Assembly: GCA_030562195.1 (NCBI GenBank)
Contig: JAUJPP010000007.1
Coordinates: 22,627,769 to 22,691,768, forward strand
Direction: 5' to 3'
Source of the DNA: Nipponacmea schrenckii
Taxonomy: Eukaryota; Mollusca; Gastropoda; Lottiidae
DNA: 64,000 nt
This document shows positions 14,701-23,692 of this stretch, piece by piece. How positions within the stretch are numbered: position 1 is the first letter of the stretch; each line of letters starts with the position of its first letter. Both the position numbers and the translations under genes were made by a program. The notes under the pieces were generated by a model. The model did no database searches, had not been told where the DNA came from, and worked only from the letters and a program-made list of their open reading frames with translations.

Positions 14701-17700
14701 TGGTGACTGTGGGGATTTATATGTCGATATTGCAACTGTCAGAATATGATAACAACTAACTGAAGTATCGTTATAAAGAAGTTCATATCCAGCAACAAAA
14801 ATGACCCCTAAGTTTTAAATCATTCACAATTAACCATCTAGTTAAGTCCGGATATCCGCTTTTTCTGGATATCAGATAAAGATTTTGATTGGACTTTTAT
14901 GAGAGATTGCGTTACTTTACAACGGATGAATCCACTTCAGCACCATTATTTATTAGTATAAAGGTGGAAGATACATTGTCGAAAACAATGAATGAAACAC
15001 TAAAGTACTTTGGCCTAAAACGATTTTTTTTAGTTCTCTAAAAGTAAAACACGCTTGTTGTACACGTACACATATCTCGTATTCCAAACCAAACTGTGAA
15101 ACATAAAACATCTTTCTTTTATAATGCTTATGATAAGATTTATCTGAGAACAGTAATCCGGCTGCCAAATCGATACCATTTTTGTACAATAGGTATGCAC
15201 AACTCAAAATTGTCAACAGTCATTTAGGCACACTTGTTTTGAAGCACACCTCATTTAGATACAGTACTTTGGGCACACTACTTTTAGGCTCATGGTCAGA
15301 TAAGCACATATCATTTAGGCACAGCGATTTAGGCATACTTTCAAATAGGCACACTCTTTTGGTCAGTGATTTTGGCACACCTTCAATAAGGCATACATAC
15401 ATTTTGGCACACATTTATTTATACACACCTGAACTTCAGCACGTCATTTTTGCTACAGACTTTAAGGGACAATCTGTCACCTAGTCATTTTGATGTAAGG
15501 ACAATGAACATTTAATTATTAAAACACATTTTGTTTATTGAAATAGAACTAAAAATCTTTACCTCCAGTGCCTATGCTTTCGTAACTTTGTTACAACCCT
15601 TACTCCCTAAAGCGCAGAATAGTAGGGGTTGAATCTCCATTCATTGCAGTTCCCTGACTACTGTAAGCGAAATCATTCCCCTCCCCACCATCGTATCCGA
15701 AATTAGGTTTGCCGTTTACCAGTGTTTAGAATTTGGGTTAGGCTGAATTTGGCCCAACTTTACCCCTACCACTTGCATTTCATGAAATTTGAATTATATG
15801 ATTGTGATACCTATCCCTTGCTTTCTTCCACTATAAATGTACTTGTGTATTTTTAGTATTTTTAGCCGAATTGTATATTGAGATATTATGTATTTTCAAT
15901 TTTTTTTCCCTATGTATTGCCCCATGGGCTGAATGTGAGACAGGACCATGTCCTTGTGTATTGGGCCTAATTCTGACCCATGTAAAATAAAGAGTTTATT
16001 ATTATTATTTTTATTATTAATTTCGCTTTTCCCTTACTTGACCTTTTGAGGGTCCCTACAAAACACCGAATATAAGTGTGCTTAATTGAAAATATGCCTA
16101 ATTGAAAAGCAACTTAATGAAGGTGGGCCTAAATCAATGTGCCTAAATGATGTCTTGCCGAATTTTAGTGTGCCTAAAAAGGTGTGCCTAATTGAATATG
16201 TGTCTGAAGGTGTGCCTAGTCAGTGATTAATGTGATTATTGGCTAGCCTTCCAAAATCAGGCCAAGCTCATACACAGCTTACCATTCTGACGACTAAAAC
16301 CTGAACCAACGTCATATAGGTGTACTAATGAACAGGTTTAGAATGTTACCTGTGATAATGACCATTGAATATTTATTACTGTAATATAATCTCTTTGAAC
16401 ATTGACGTATATGGTGTGAAGGTTAAAAAAATTAATAAATATACGGATAAACCTTTGCAATTATTTACACCATTTGATAAAACTCAAGGTTATTTATATG
16501 GTCTGTGGGATGAAAGAGCTTTATATTGTAACCTCGATGAAAAACTTGAGTTATAACATATATAATTTCAGTGACCCCTTATGCATTTGTGAAATATATT
16601 GATAAATGCATTGGCTACTGGCATTAATGTATCACTGGGTCATATATTATTTTCTATTGTGTCAATCACGGTGTAACCTAAATACCTATTGTTTTAGTTT
16701 TTAAACAATATATGTGGGAAATGGTTTAATGTCACGTACTCATCATGTACTCGTGGTGGAGTGAATTTCTTCATTGTTAATGAAAAAACTTTTCCCATGT
16801 TACAGACAAACATCAGCCAACTGAAGTTGTCAATATATTTACATCTAACATTTTCAATATAATACAGCAATTTTAGCTGCTTAAAAGTGATACTGCGTCC
16901 AAGAATGCAGATAAAATTAAAGTTGTCAAGAATGGTCAATATGAGTATATAATCATCAGTAAACTTACCTGGTATCATAAAGCAACAGAACCCCTTAAAA
17001 TCTGGAAAAACTCAAAAAATAAGTAATTATTGAAAAAAGCTTCATAAATTTATTATGCATTTTTATGGATAATTACTAATTTCTTTGGATTTGTCAGATT
17101 ATATAAGGATTCTGTTATGTTATTTTTGGCAGCAGGTAAATCTTCAGATGAATATATGCTCTAATTGACCAAGTTTGGACATTTTAAATTTTATGTTCAT
17201 TCTAAGACGAAGTATTTCTTTGGTTTTAAAATTTCGTTCTTTAAAAGGTTTTAGGTCTATATAGATCACTATCAAGTCAGTTAAATATGTGTTTATATTG
17301 TGATTGAAGTAATGGTCGAGTGGAAACCAAGATAAATAACCTTATGTTTTACACAAAAATTCCAAACTACAAAGGATATAAACATAATATAAAACATAGG
17401 CCGCTTTGTGTTCAATAAGGGCTTCTTTTTCATTTACTAGTATGTGTACTTGTACTATAAGCTTATATACGTATAAACATAGATGGAACATCATTTTTTA
17501 ACCATTTCTAAAACTTTTCATTAATCAAAATTCGATTTTCATTTTTTCTGTGATTTAACAGACCATTTATACGTCATGATACACGTATAATATATAAAAG
17601 TGAAGTGATGATAATACATGTAGTCAAAATTACGCGAAATATTTTAAATAGTAGAAAAAACTACTTTTAGATTTTAATTTAAAAAGTGAGCGAGCTCTAA

Positions 17701-18952
17701 CATTTATATGAATTAAATATTCACGATTTTATCCATTGCATTACCTCCCCAAAGCAGATGCCAAAAGTCACAATATTTCAATTTAGAGAGTAGTAAGGTG
17801 GCTTAGTTAAATAAATGTGATAGACTTACAAGAGGTACATTTTTATCTGTATTCGAGAATATGATCAAGGTCTTTCGATCAATTTTTCTATAGTGCCTTT
17901 TGTCTGTCTAGAAATCATTTAAAGTACTATTAGATAGCTTTCCTTATGTGAGATAAATGGGATTGGCGGTTATAAAAAAAAGAAGACTTAAACATATACC
18001 AAAAGTTATACGAATTGGTTTATTCACAAAGATGAATTTTAGCATACAGCTGTTAGCTCGAAATCTTAGACCCCCCCCCCCTTCTTCCTAGAAGAAGCGT
18101 ATAATTCCCAATATGTCGTGTCTAATGCTGCCGATAAGCGTCTATAAGAAGCTGGACGAGGTTCAAAAGGTTCAGGTAAAGTTCTGCATAAAAATATCAG
18201 TTCATAATTACTACATATAAACTTGATATTGAAAGTTTCTTTGTCAATATAACAAGACTATTTTAAAAGATACATGAATAGAATACGTACTACACCCACA
18301 TTAGACTATTTATATACAGATAATTATTAATAATTACCTCGTGTAATATGGATGATATAAATCAATTAAAGAGGGCGTTGTGATAAGAAAAAATTACGTC
18401 AAGGTAGAAGTCTGGATATACGGGTTCTGAATGTCCGAATGGATATACGGGTTCTGAATGTCCGAATGGATATACGGGTTCTGAATGTCCGAATAACTTT
18501 GACACTATTTGTATCTTTTTTAAAGTGGCATGTTACAATATGCATCGCCAGCTCAGTTTCATCGTTTAACATGTTTATTCAAACCTGAGTAGACAAGTTT
18601 TTTTTTTCAAGTATCAAATTCAGCCCTTTATCACTGGACGTTTCTCTCTATGTCTGATTGGAAATGTTTTGTGTTTCAGCGGAAAGTTTTTTGTGTCTAC
18701 AATCCTTGTTCATACAATTTATTTACTACTTCAGAAATATAAATACATTTATTTACCTGAACACGTATCACCCTGTTCTCGACCTTCGTCTGTCTTTTCC
18801 TTATTAAATAGGACAAAATCTGAAGTTTTTCCTGAAATCACATTTCCTTTACCTTCACCGAGTTTATCACTAGTAATTATTGAAACACTGACAATTAAAA
18901 TTATAAACCATAGTTCTTTACTCATTCCAAACTGTCCATATACTTTATTCAT
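66..18952 (-). CDS. Gene A: multi-exon secreted/membrane protein with coiled-coil-like segments (14 exons, 3' partial)
   Basis: I do not recognise this family. Fourteen minus-strand exons were assembled from GT-AG sites with matching phase at every junction: 18952-18757, 14189-13672, 12783-12688, 8363-8258, 7965-7779, 6631-6572, 6496-6328, 6141-6046, 3751-3635, 2686-2598, 1838-1730, 1324-1222, 426-277 and 155-66. Together they give about 695 codons without a stop, and the last donor points off-window. The product starts with a hydrophobic segment (MSKELWFIILIVSVSIITS) typical of a signal peptide. A ~170-residue charged Asp/Lys/Ser-rich linker follows, then short exons rich in Leu, Glu, Lys and Gln that look helical or coiled-coil (for example KSQQLEDRLRQVRGSLEN). 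This suggests an extracellular or secretory-pathway structural protein. Exon 3 could extend to 12652 in the same phase. Introns hold MITEs, a fold-back element and tandem-core repeats. The gene model is solid by phase logic; the function is unknown. Confidence 0.7.
277..426 (-). CDS. Gene A exon 13 (Gly/Asp-rich; acceptor region expanded as tandem repeat)
   Basis: 150 nt, phase 1 in and 1 out, donor TTTG|GTAAGA. It encodes MLFGSGGGSIEGSGNMDIDS followed by an acidic Met/Asp/Glu stretch. The acceptor used is the exon-proximal ATTTAG; the sequence just upstream is a 22-bp tandem array whose units each repeat this acceptor and the first exon bases, so the exact start could vary. Confidence 0.6.
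413..560. repeat. 22-bp tandem repeat spanning a splice acceptor
   Basis: About six to seven units of ATTCCAAATAACATATCTAAAT, some shortened. On the minus strand each unit reads as the intron-13 3' splice site plus the first bases of exon 13. Looser relatives continue to about 680. Confidence 0.9.
860..1160 (-). repeat. Tandem-core element, type 1, minus orientation
   Basis: Read on the minus strand it has the type 1 opening (degenerate ACATGTGGACGTGTATTGTCG then GTCC/GACA motifs) and part of the core unit (AGGGCAATAACT, TTATCAATTCCAATGC on plus). It lies in intron 12 of gene A. Confidence 0.7.
1222..1324 (-). CDS. Gene A exon 12
   Basis: The acceptor is AACTTTTTTAG and the donor AATG|GTATGT; 103 nt, phase 0 in and 1 out. 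It encodes KLYGVFAMISYEIQYDAEFY and a tail with two Cys. Its hydrophobic and aromatic content suggests a folded module rather than linker. Confidence 0.6.
1730..1838 (-). CDS. Gene A exon 11
   Basis: The acceptor is ATTTTCTAG and the donor ATGAAG|GTAGTT; 109 nt, phase 2 in and 0 out. The split codon gives Arg. The 36 residues include an Asn/Gln/Ser-rich centre. Confidence 0.6.
1868..2395 (-). repeat. Tandem-core element, type 1, minus orientation
   Basis: About three degenerate core units (CAAGGGCAATAACTCAAA; ATGGCTTCTATTG) ending in the opening motif CATGTGGGCGAATAAA at its 5' end. It lies in intron 10 of gene A. Confidence 0.7.
2598..2686 (-). CDS. Gene A exon 10
   Basis: The acceptor is GATTGCTTCAG and the donor CAAAG|GTAAGA; 89 nt, phase 0 in and 2 out. 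It encodes IILSTDVNELISKSKIHAKK and a further helical Glu-rich run, coiled-coil-like in pattern. Confidence 0.65.
2936..3391. mobile_element. MITE-like element with 13-bp perfect TIRs (AGGGGCGCAGATC)
   Basis: AGGGGCGCAGATC at 2936 is inverted at 3379-3391. G-runs of 10-12 and a palindrome around 3311-3336 (GACACATGATATCATGTC) lie inside. The CAGTGGCGTACCCAGGATT word near 2970 resembles ends of hAT-type MITEs from other animals (recalled, not checked). No target duplication is visible. It lies in intron 9 of gene A; the three open frames here are low-complexity shadows. Confidence 0.6.
3635..3751 (-). CDS. Gene A exon 9
   Basis: The acceptor is CTTTACATTTCAG and the donor AGG|GTATGC; 39 codons, phase 0 in and out. 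The peptide starts GNLIASQDIKRKRTLSGVDG and ends Ser/Asp-rich (SDSPDSDR), probably a surface loop or linker. Confidence 0.65.
4192..5646. mobile_element. Fold-back element with ~370-400-bp inverted arms
   Basis: The left arm 4192-4557 and right arm 5238-5646 are long inverted repeats (for example AGATGATGGGCGGG inverted as CCCGCCCATCATCT, and AATTTCTCCC inverted as GGGAGAAATT). Outer ends share ACGACA. The ~680-bp spacer includes a fragment with ATGTGGACGTATATTGTCGT, the opening motif of the tandem-core elements. It lies in intron 8 of gene A. No transposase is visible. Confidence 0.85.
6046..6141 (-). CDS. Gene A exon 8
   Basis: The acceptor is TTGTTTTTATAG and the donor AGA|GTAAGT; exactly 32 codons, phase 0 in and out. 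The peptide begins NLVTDVQMILKAGKMQLRDA and is helical. Confidence 0.7.
6328..6496 (-). CDS. Gene A exon 7 (coiled-coil-like)
   Basis: The acceptor is ATGTTTTATAG and the donor CGG|GTACGT; 169 nt, phase 2 in and 0 out. It encodes KSQQLEDRLRQVRGSLENTF followed by another Leu/Lys/Glu-rich helix, the best coiled-coil candidate in the protein. An in-frame-looking ATG upstream (6543) is explained by the open frame continuing into the short intron. Confidence 0.7.
6572..6631 (-). CDS. Gene A exon 6
   Basis: A short 60-nt exon: acceptor ATAAGACAG, donor TCGTG|GTAAGT, phase 2 in and 2 out. The split codons give Met at the 5' junction and Trp at the 3' junction. The peptide is AAKALKYHNIRLILTKMIS. 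The intron to exon 7 is only about 75 nt. Confidence 0.6.
7244..7740. mobile_element. ~497-bp MITE with ~45-bp imperfect TIRs (TGGCAACATTTC)
   Basis: TGGCAACATTTCAGAAAACA at the left is inverted at the right as TTTCCTGAAATGTTGCCA, and the match extends through GACACAAAACAA. It lies in intron 5 of gene A. The open minus-strand frame 7356-7553 lies wholly inside and has no independent support. Confidence 0.7.
7779..7965 (-). CDS. Gene A exon 5
   Basis: The acceptor is TTAGGTTCAG and the donor AAAAT|GTAAGT. It is 187 nt, phase 1 in and phase 2 out; the split codon with exon 4 gives Val. The 62 residues are basic and polar, ending in a helical stretch (LSREFRNYQKLFDDVKMMK). Confidence 0.65.
8095..8227 (+). 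pseudogene. Possible serine-protease-like exon fragment
   Basis: After a strong acceptor (GTTTTTCTTCACAG at 8094) the plus strand reads PYDKTIIFDSELVMLTAAHF then IYVTKEVC before a stop. LTAAHF resembles the catalytic-His motif TAAHC of trypsin-like domains, and TCR-like text follows it in some invertebrate relatives I recall. It is a single orphan segment inside intron 4 of gene A on the opposite strand. It may be chance or a relic. Confidence 0.25.
8258..8363 (-). CDS. Gene A exon 4
   Basis: The acceptor is AAATTTTAG and the donor TATG|GTAAGT. It is 106 nt, phase 0 in and phase 1 out. It encodes AMEVTEHAFNMTRFVMMNGV and 15 further residues with one Cys, and is helical in character. An intron of about 4.3 kb, full of repeats, separates it from exon 3. 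Confidence 0.65.
8640..9400. repeat. Decayed interspersed repeat with ~190-bp internal duplication
   Basis: Two related segments (about 8740-8830 and 8915-9000) share TAGACAATATATTGAATAT and GGTCACACCTTCCGTA-like text. ACCGGAAG words recur as in the adjacent element. No coding potential is seen. It lies in intron 3 of gene A. Confidence 0.55.
9757..11837. mobile_element. ~2-kb non-coding element with tandem halves and a terminal perfect hairpin
   Basis: Two diverged ~640-bp direct repeats (about 9783-10400 and 10420-11030) share GTGCCACGCCCAT, AGATCACGAGATATACACA and TTAGGTCACGCTCT. The word TGGGACTTTGCT at 9781 recurs at the right end within a perfect 12-bp-stem, 3-nt-loop hairpin (11811-11837). 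An internal 32-A run lies at 11761-11792. The architecture (internal tandem repeats, terminal hairpin, no ORF) resembles non-autonomous Helentron-like elements; that class is an inference. Confidence 0.6.
11844..11937. repeat. 47-bp perfect tandem duplication
   Basis: AATAATCCGAACGATTACAA followed by the rest of a 47-bp unit is present twice head-to-tail, immediately outside the terminal hairpin of the preceding element. Confidence 0.95.
11938..12651. other. Intron 3 remainder, nothing recognised
   Basis: AT-rich sequence between the repeat block and exon 3 of gene A. Open frames here are short and lack splice support. The interval 12784-13671 (intron 2) is likewise featureless to my eye. 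Confidence 0.5.
12688..12783 (-). CDS. Gene A exon 3
   Basis: The acceptor is ATTATTTAG; 32 codons, phase 0 in and out, donor CAG|GTTTGT. A second phase-compatible donor CAG|GTATTT would extend the exon to 12652 and add 12 residues including two Cys. The peptide begins GQKFVNKIQGPMRSLIRSMD and looks amphipathic helical. Confidence 0.6.
13672..14189 (-). CDS. Gene A exon 2 (charged linker)
   Basis: The acceptor is TTGTATTTTCAG and the donor AATGTG|GTAAGT. It is 518 nt, phase 1 in and phase 0 out, fully open for 173 codons. Composition is low-complexity and polar (many Lys, Asp, Glu, Ser, with acidic clusters such as ENDSDDFGFEDD). No domain is recognised; it is probably disordered. This is the longest open minus-strand stretch in the first 20 kb. 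Confidence 0.7.
14190..15219. other. Intron 1 part, nothing recognised
   Basis: AT-rich intronic sequence of gene A. No repeat with clear ends and no coding exon supported by splice sites. Confidence 0.5.
15220..16222. mobile_element. Element bounded by inverted arrays of a GGCACAC motif
   Basis: The left array (15222-15480) has about ten degenerate copies of TTTAGGCACAC; the right array (16060-16222) has the inverse GTGTGCCTAA several times. Between them, text ending AATAAAGAGTTTATTATTATT (about 15985-16020) looks like a LINE-type 3' tail. The plus frame 15182-15484 is just the translated array. It lies in intron 1 of gene A. Confidence 0.65.
16365..16556 (+). other. Unidentified short coding-like segment
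   Basis: An open plus frame reads KYTDKPLQLFTPFDKTQGYL then YGLWDERALY before a stop, with a more protein-like composition than its surroundings. No acceptor, donor or domain is convincing. It could be a relic of an element in intron 1 of gene A or chance. Confidence 0.2.
16890..17212. mobile_element. Diverged copy of the TTAA MITE family
   Basis: It matches the interior of the element at 59294-59630 along its length (ACTTACCTGGTATCATAAAG; CTTCATAAATTTAT; TTATGGATAATTACT; TTTTATGTTCATTCTAAG) but both outer AGGGATAATA ends have decayed. It lies in intron 1 of gene A; the open minus frame 16694-16978 partly overlaps it. Confidence 0.65.
17213..18052. other. Intron 1 part, nothing recognised
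   Basis: AT-rich sequence; the end has a C-run acting as a polypyrimidine-like tract just before the possible exon at 18053-18183. Confidence 0.5.
18053..18183 (-). other. Possible orphan exon, readable on both strands
   Basis: Minus: acceptor TTTTTATGCAG, then a frame including PEPFEPRPASYRRLSAALDT and TYWELYASSRKKG to a stop at 18053. Plus: acceptor after a C-run (TTCTTCCTAG), 84 nt open in phase 0, donor CAG|GTAAAG at 18175. The minus peptide is more protein-like, but its phase fails to join gene A exon 1, so it is not an alternative terminal exon of that transcript as modelled. Confidence 0.3.
18414..18494. repeat. 27-bp tandem repeat, three identical copies
   Basis: The unit GGATATACGGGTTCTGAATG plus TCCGAAT is repeated three times without mismatch. 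It lies in intron 1 of gene A about 260 bp from exon 1. Confidence 0.95.
18757..18952 (-). CDS. Gene A exon 1 (signal peptide)
   Basis: The first ATG is at 18952; an in-frame ATG nine codons later (18925) starts a cleaner signal sequence, MSKELWFIILIVSVSII, and may be the true start. The donor is TGTTCAG|GTAAAT. The exon ends in phase 1, and the split codon completes to Asp with exon 2. The mature start would be Ser/Asp/Gly/Lys-rich with two Cys near the junction. A TATA-like stretch lies about 18985-19000, but no promoter can be called with confidence. Confidence 0.65.
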
Positions 18953-20880
18953 CTTAATGACACTTAAAATAGATATGAATTTATTATATATATTTTACCT
19001 ACATATACATATATTATCATTTCGTTATAACATGCATATCGCCTATGTATAGGTAGTTATTGACAAATGTCGTCTGTGCCACAATCACGTGATTGTCTAT
19101 TTTGGGGTAACCAGGTCAAATCAAACAGAAATTCTTCTGTTTATTCTGTCTCCGTTTACAAAGTGACTTGTGACATTTTTTACTAGTTTATAAAACATGT
19201 TTAAATACGTTAGCGTTTATAACCGTTTAATTATGTGTGGAAGTTGCGCAAACTTGTTAAGTTTAGTTCAAAGGTTAAAGTTAAATGGGCGATAGTCCAT
19301 AAATTTCGCTGTAAAAAATACATATATGTTTTCCGTCGATAAAAGCAACACCTTGAACCACTATTCAATTAAATTGTAATTTAGAAATCTAAATGCCTAT
19401 AATTCGAGAAATTTCTGAAACTTGTTTTTTCAACTTAAAGTTGGGTTCTGTTTTTTTCATATATTATCTAGAACCCAAACAACTCTTAATTAGCCTAATA
19501 ATAGGAAGAGAATTTCCTTGGTCAGCCCGATCAAGAAACATCATTAATTCTTTTATTTCGATTACTCAGAACGTGCCCACGAGCCCATAAATTATGACGT
19601 CGCCCTTAATCATGCACATATCCTTACAAAAACAGAAGTAGGCACTATCTTTCATTCTGTGGAAAGGTACAAAAGATAATGTTACTGTACGATGCGGTTT
19701 AAGACGACAATGACACAGTTTAACACAGAAATGGTACGGTTTTAAACGTCGAGAAATATTAATGCACATACACTGCGGCGGATCGTTACAGTGGCCCTTA
19801 CGTAAAGGTTAGTACGAATAATAAGCGATCTGAAGTACGAACGACGAATAAGTACGGAATAATACGGTTTTAGGTACTAAAACGGATCAGTACTTTCTAT
19901 TACGGTTTACTATGGATATACTACGGTAGCTTGATCAAAGATTTTCACCAATGTACAAGTCTTATACTTAGTAAAGGCCTAACTACGGCTACTACAAAGA
20001 AAGTTATGGGCCTTTACAGAGTACCACGAAGCATGCCGGATCCTAATTCGGAGTCAAATTCGTGAATGTGTGACCTGGTCATGAATAAAGCTAATTTTGT
20101 CCCTTCAAACACATATTCATGTTTCAACCAGGTGTCACTGAGAACAACATGTCATCACTTTTATCAAACAATATCAGAACATTTCTAGATTAGTGGGATA
20201 TTTATTTAACTCGAACGCATTGATACCATAAAACTAAATGTGTATATAGCTGAAATAATGAAAGATCGGTTTTATTCTAATGAAATCACGGGTTTCTCAG
20301 GTATATAAAACATTATTTCCGGTCTCATTGACATTATGTTTGCCTAAGGTTATTGTGGGTCAGTCACATCTTAAATGATGCCCAATATTGAATTCAGGTC
20401 ATTTGGTGTGAGGCAATTTATATAAGTACGATTTTTGTATTTTATTTTTTCTCTTGGCGTAACAGACAAGCAGTTTGAAATTGAAAGGAAATGGGAGTTT
20501 TCAGCACTTTGATAATTCATCCGGAAAAACTAAAAATTCGATTCCTTGAAAATCCAGAAAAGGCGAAAGCTGGATGTGAAAACCGATCATATATCATATA
20601 TTTATAAACCCTGTTAGTGTCCATACTAATGAAACTGTATAAAGAGGTTTCTTTCAGATCTGCAAGGTCTTTCATAGCAGCTTAACATTCAAACTTGAAG
20701 AATTTTTCAACTAATATCCAATGTGTATGCATCTAGCAAAAGACTACTTATAGGATAATAAGCTTTTTTGACCTTCCCTTCTGTTTTTAGCAACGCAAAT
20801 TCTTTTCGTAGAGCTTCATCTTATAACCTCATGCTCCCGAATAAACGAATAAACGAAAAGAATTGTCTATTCTGATAGAT
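18953..20880. other. 5' flank of gene A / intergenic, nothing firm
   Basis: It includes the putative promoter side of the minus-strand gene A (A/T-rich TATATAATAAA-like text near 18985-19000). Many TACGG words occur at 19680-19940, but no repeat unit, ORF or element end could be defined. Confidence 0.45.
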
Positions 20881-20889
20881 AGAACAAAA

Positions 20890-23000
20890 TCAGGTATTAT
20901 TAGTCTGATCGAGATTCTCTCCAAAAACAACAATGGAGAAATATCTAAAAGCGAGTTCTTTTACTTTAACAGACTAGACCACGGAATGGAAATCTTCTGA
21001 TAATAAATGACTTCAATTACAGGGACATTAACTGGGAAACAGACTCAACCACACAAAATCCAGGAAGGAACGTATATGAATTCTTTAACCGCATTTAAGG
21101 CAACATTCTAATTGGTATGACCAACTCTTGTCAGACATGGAGAAAATCTATAGCTACAAATAATAGGAAAAGTTACCATACACCACCCTACTTGCCACCA
21201 ACACAAATCCATTGATAAAAGACCCAAAACAAGCATTCTATATAGGTAATTCAAAGGGGGTTACGACAAAATGATATGTAGTCTGGCAGCCATTTTGGAA
21301 CACTACACTGCTAAGTATGGAGATATCAATGAGATACTGAATATCTTCAAGGATGCCCTGAAAGATGGGATAGACAAATACATACCATTTACTTAACCAA
21401 TAAGAAGTAAAAGCTATGCCACACAAAAGAAGTCATCACACCCATGAAACGAAATGAAACAAATTGTATAATTACAGCAGGTTAGCAAGATATAATTATG
21501 AACAATATAAGGTATCCAGAAACCAAACAACTAAGAACAGTTTTCAGCACAAGGTAGTAAGAGATAAACATAGCAGAAGGAATCAAAGAAAATCCAAAAA
21601 AAATTGGAAATATGTACACTCTAAAACTAAAAGCAATTGAGAAAGCAATTGAATTAAACAACTACTTCAGCTCACTATTCACATTAGAAGATATGTCCCA
21701 TTTGCCACCAACTGAAGAGGTAGAAACCACACTATAAAAAGTCGAAATCACATTGGAAACGGTCAAGAAGAAAAAAACAACAATATCCAAATCACCTGAA
21801 CCAGGTGCATGTTAACCTTAAGTTATGAAGGAACTGAGTAACGAATTAGCGCCACCACTCAATCCTATTTCAACAATCACTAAGAGAAGGCAGACTGCCT
21901 GAAAACCTTAAAAGGGCCAATACACCCGTTTTAAAGAAAACAGAACGAAGTACCTACCGTCCCAGAGTATAATATTGATGTCCGTGGAATCCATTGTAAG
22001 AGATAACATAATGCATCACCTTGAAGCAACAGCCATCTTGACAAACATCAGATTCAGATCAAGACACTTTATAGTTACTCAACTCTTAGAGGTATTGGAA
22101 TATCTTACCGAGTCATTCAATGAAGGTAATCGTCGATATACTGTAAGGTTAGAAATTAATGCGACAACAAATTAATGCGACATGGGTATAGAGACTAAAA
22201 TGCGAGTACAAATTAATGCGAACCGCGATAGGTGTCGCATTTTTTAATATCATAAAGAAAGAAAATGGCGTCCCGGAAATATGACAGCTGGGATATGGAG
22301 AAAAGCCGGAATTCTACAAGTGTTTAATGAATGAAGACATGAACAATGATCAAGATTTTATCTTTAAATAGTCAAGTGTGAAAATCTTTTGTTACTTTAA
22401 CGTCATTGATTACTAATCAGCTTCAAATTTTAGAAATAATTACCTAATTACTTAATCCCGCCCGGTCTCAATTTAAATTCTTAACTCCATATAACTCACT
22501 TGGAAATATGTATTAAATTTCTGAATGTATAATTCTCTTTAAAATATGTATTTAAAAATGTGGATACAAATTAATGCGATCGCGGATAGGTAGCATTTAA
22601 CGCATTAATTTCTATCTCGCAATAATTTGTAGCCTTACAGTAAACTACCTGGATTTTCAGAAGGTGTTTGACCAAGCGCCAAACAAAAGGAATTCCCATT
22701 AAACTCCAAGCCCATGGAATATCTGGCTGGCCCACTGCTGACTGAAAATATAGAGTTACAATACAAACTCTCATGCATGAAGGTTGACAGCGAAGTAGGT
22801 CTATCTCAAGACAGTGTTTTAGGTCGGGTTCTTTTCTTCATCCATTACGTCCCGGACGCTGAGCAGTCCATCATCAAACTCTTTGATAGAATGAACAAGA
22901 AGATGGCAAACGAATTTAATCTTGACAAATGCAAGTCCCTGTACTTTTGTTTCACCACCAGTACTATATTCTACAGCTACCAATAATCATGTACAATCAA
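20890..23000 (+). mobile_element. Decayed non-LTR retrotransposon (LINE), plus strand
   Basis: Frameshifted, stop-ridden plus-strand remnants retain an endonuclease C-terminal motif (NDFNYRDINWETDS, about 21005) and reverse-transcriptase pieces: LLEVLEYLTESFNEGN (about 22083), VYLDFQKVFDQAPNK (about 22643) and SQDSVLGRVLFF (about 22805), corresponding to the usual AFD and QGSVLGP blocks of Jockey/CR1-type RT. The RT is split by the MITE at 22141-22640. It is clearly dead. Confidence 0.75.
22141..22640. mobile_element. 500-bp TA-flanked MITE with repeated TTAATGCG motif
   Basis: Termini CTGTAAGG / CCTTACAG are flanked by TA on both sides (22139-22140, 22641-22642). Inverted subterminal words AAATTAATGCG occur several times at each end. 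It interrupts the LINE reading frame precisely. A Tc1/mariner-like TA target is suggested; no transposase is present. Confidence 0.8.
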
Positions 23001-23113
23001 AACAAGAGTCAGAATTGACTGGCATCCAGTAAACAAGATGAAAACAAAACATACCCAGAAAGACTAAAACCTTGGAATTTCAGCACTTGAAATGATGTCA
23101 TTCTGGTTTACAG

Positions 23114-23175
23114 ATATATATATATGTTTTGTTTTCAGCTTTTTTACTAAATAAATATATATATATATATATATA
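23114..23175. repeat. (TA)n microsatellite blocks
   Basis: Two TA runs (about 23114-23126 and 23152-23175) at the 3' side of the decayed LINE. The 23180-23690 stretch beyond has nothing recognised. Confidence 0.9.
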
Positions 23176-23692
23176 AACCTGACTATATATATAAAACAAG
23201 ACTGTGTCAATCCAACAAAAATCCAACTAAAACTTCATTCAGAAAACAGAACCAAAAGAAACACAAAAAAACGTGTCAAAAAACGATCCCGGTTAATATT
23301 AGAAAAACATTTCTTTAGTACCTTGTACATTTCTAGTCAAGCTACCAAACTTCGTTGTGAATTCAGAAACACTTACATAATTTAACGTCACTAAAGCTTG
23401 GAAGGGAAATGAAATCAAATTTACAGCTTGTACCATATTAGGCTGAAAGTGACCAACAATTGACCATGCGGATACAAAAAATATCAAAATTATGACACCA
23501 CCAAGGATAGACTTTCAGTATAAGCTAAATTTTATGTATTCAGCTCGAATTAATATCATGCAACGTAAATGGGACAAAATAATTTGGTCACAAGTTAAAA
23601 TGATCAAGTCCGCCGAATAATATATGGACCACATGATAGAGCTGCTCAGTATATATCACTTAGAAATGAACACCCTACTTTCAGTTCTTCAA

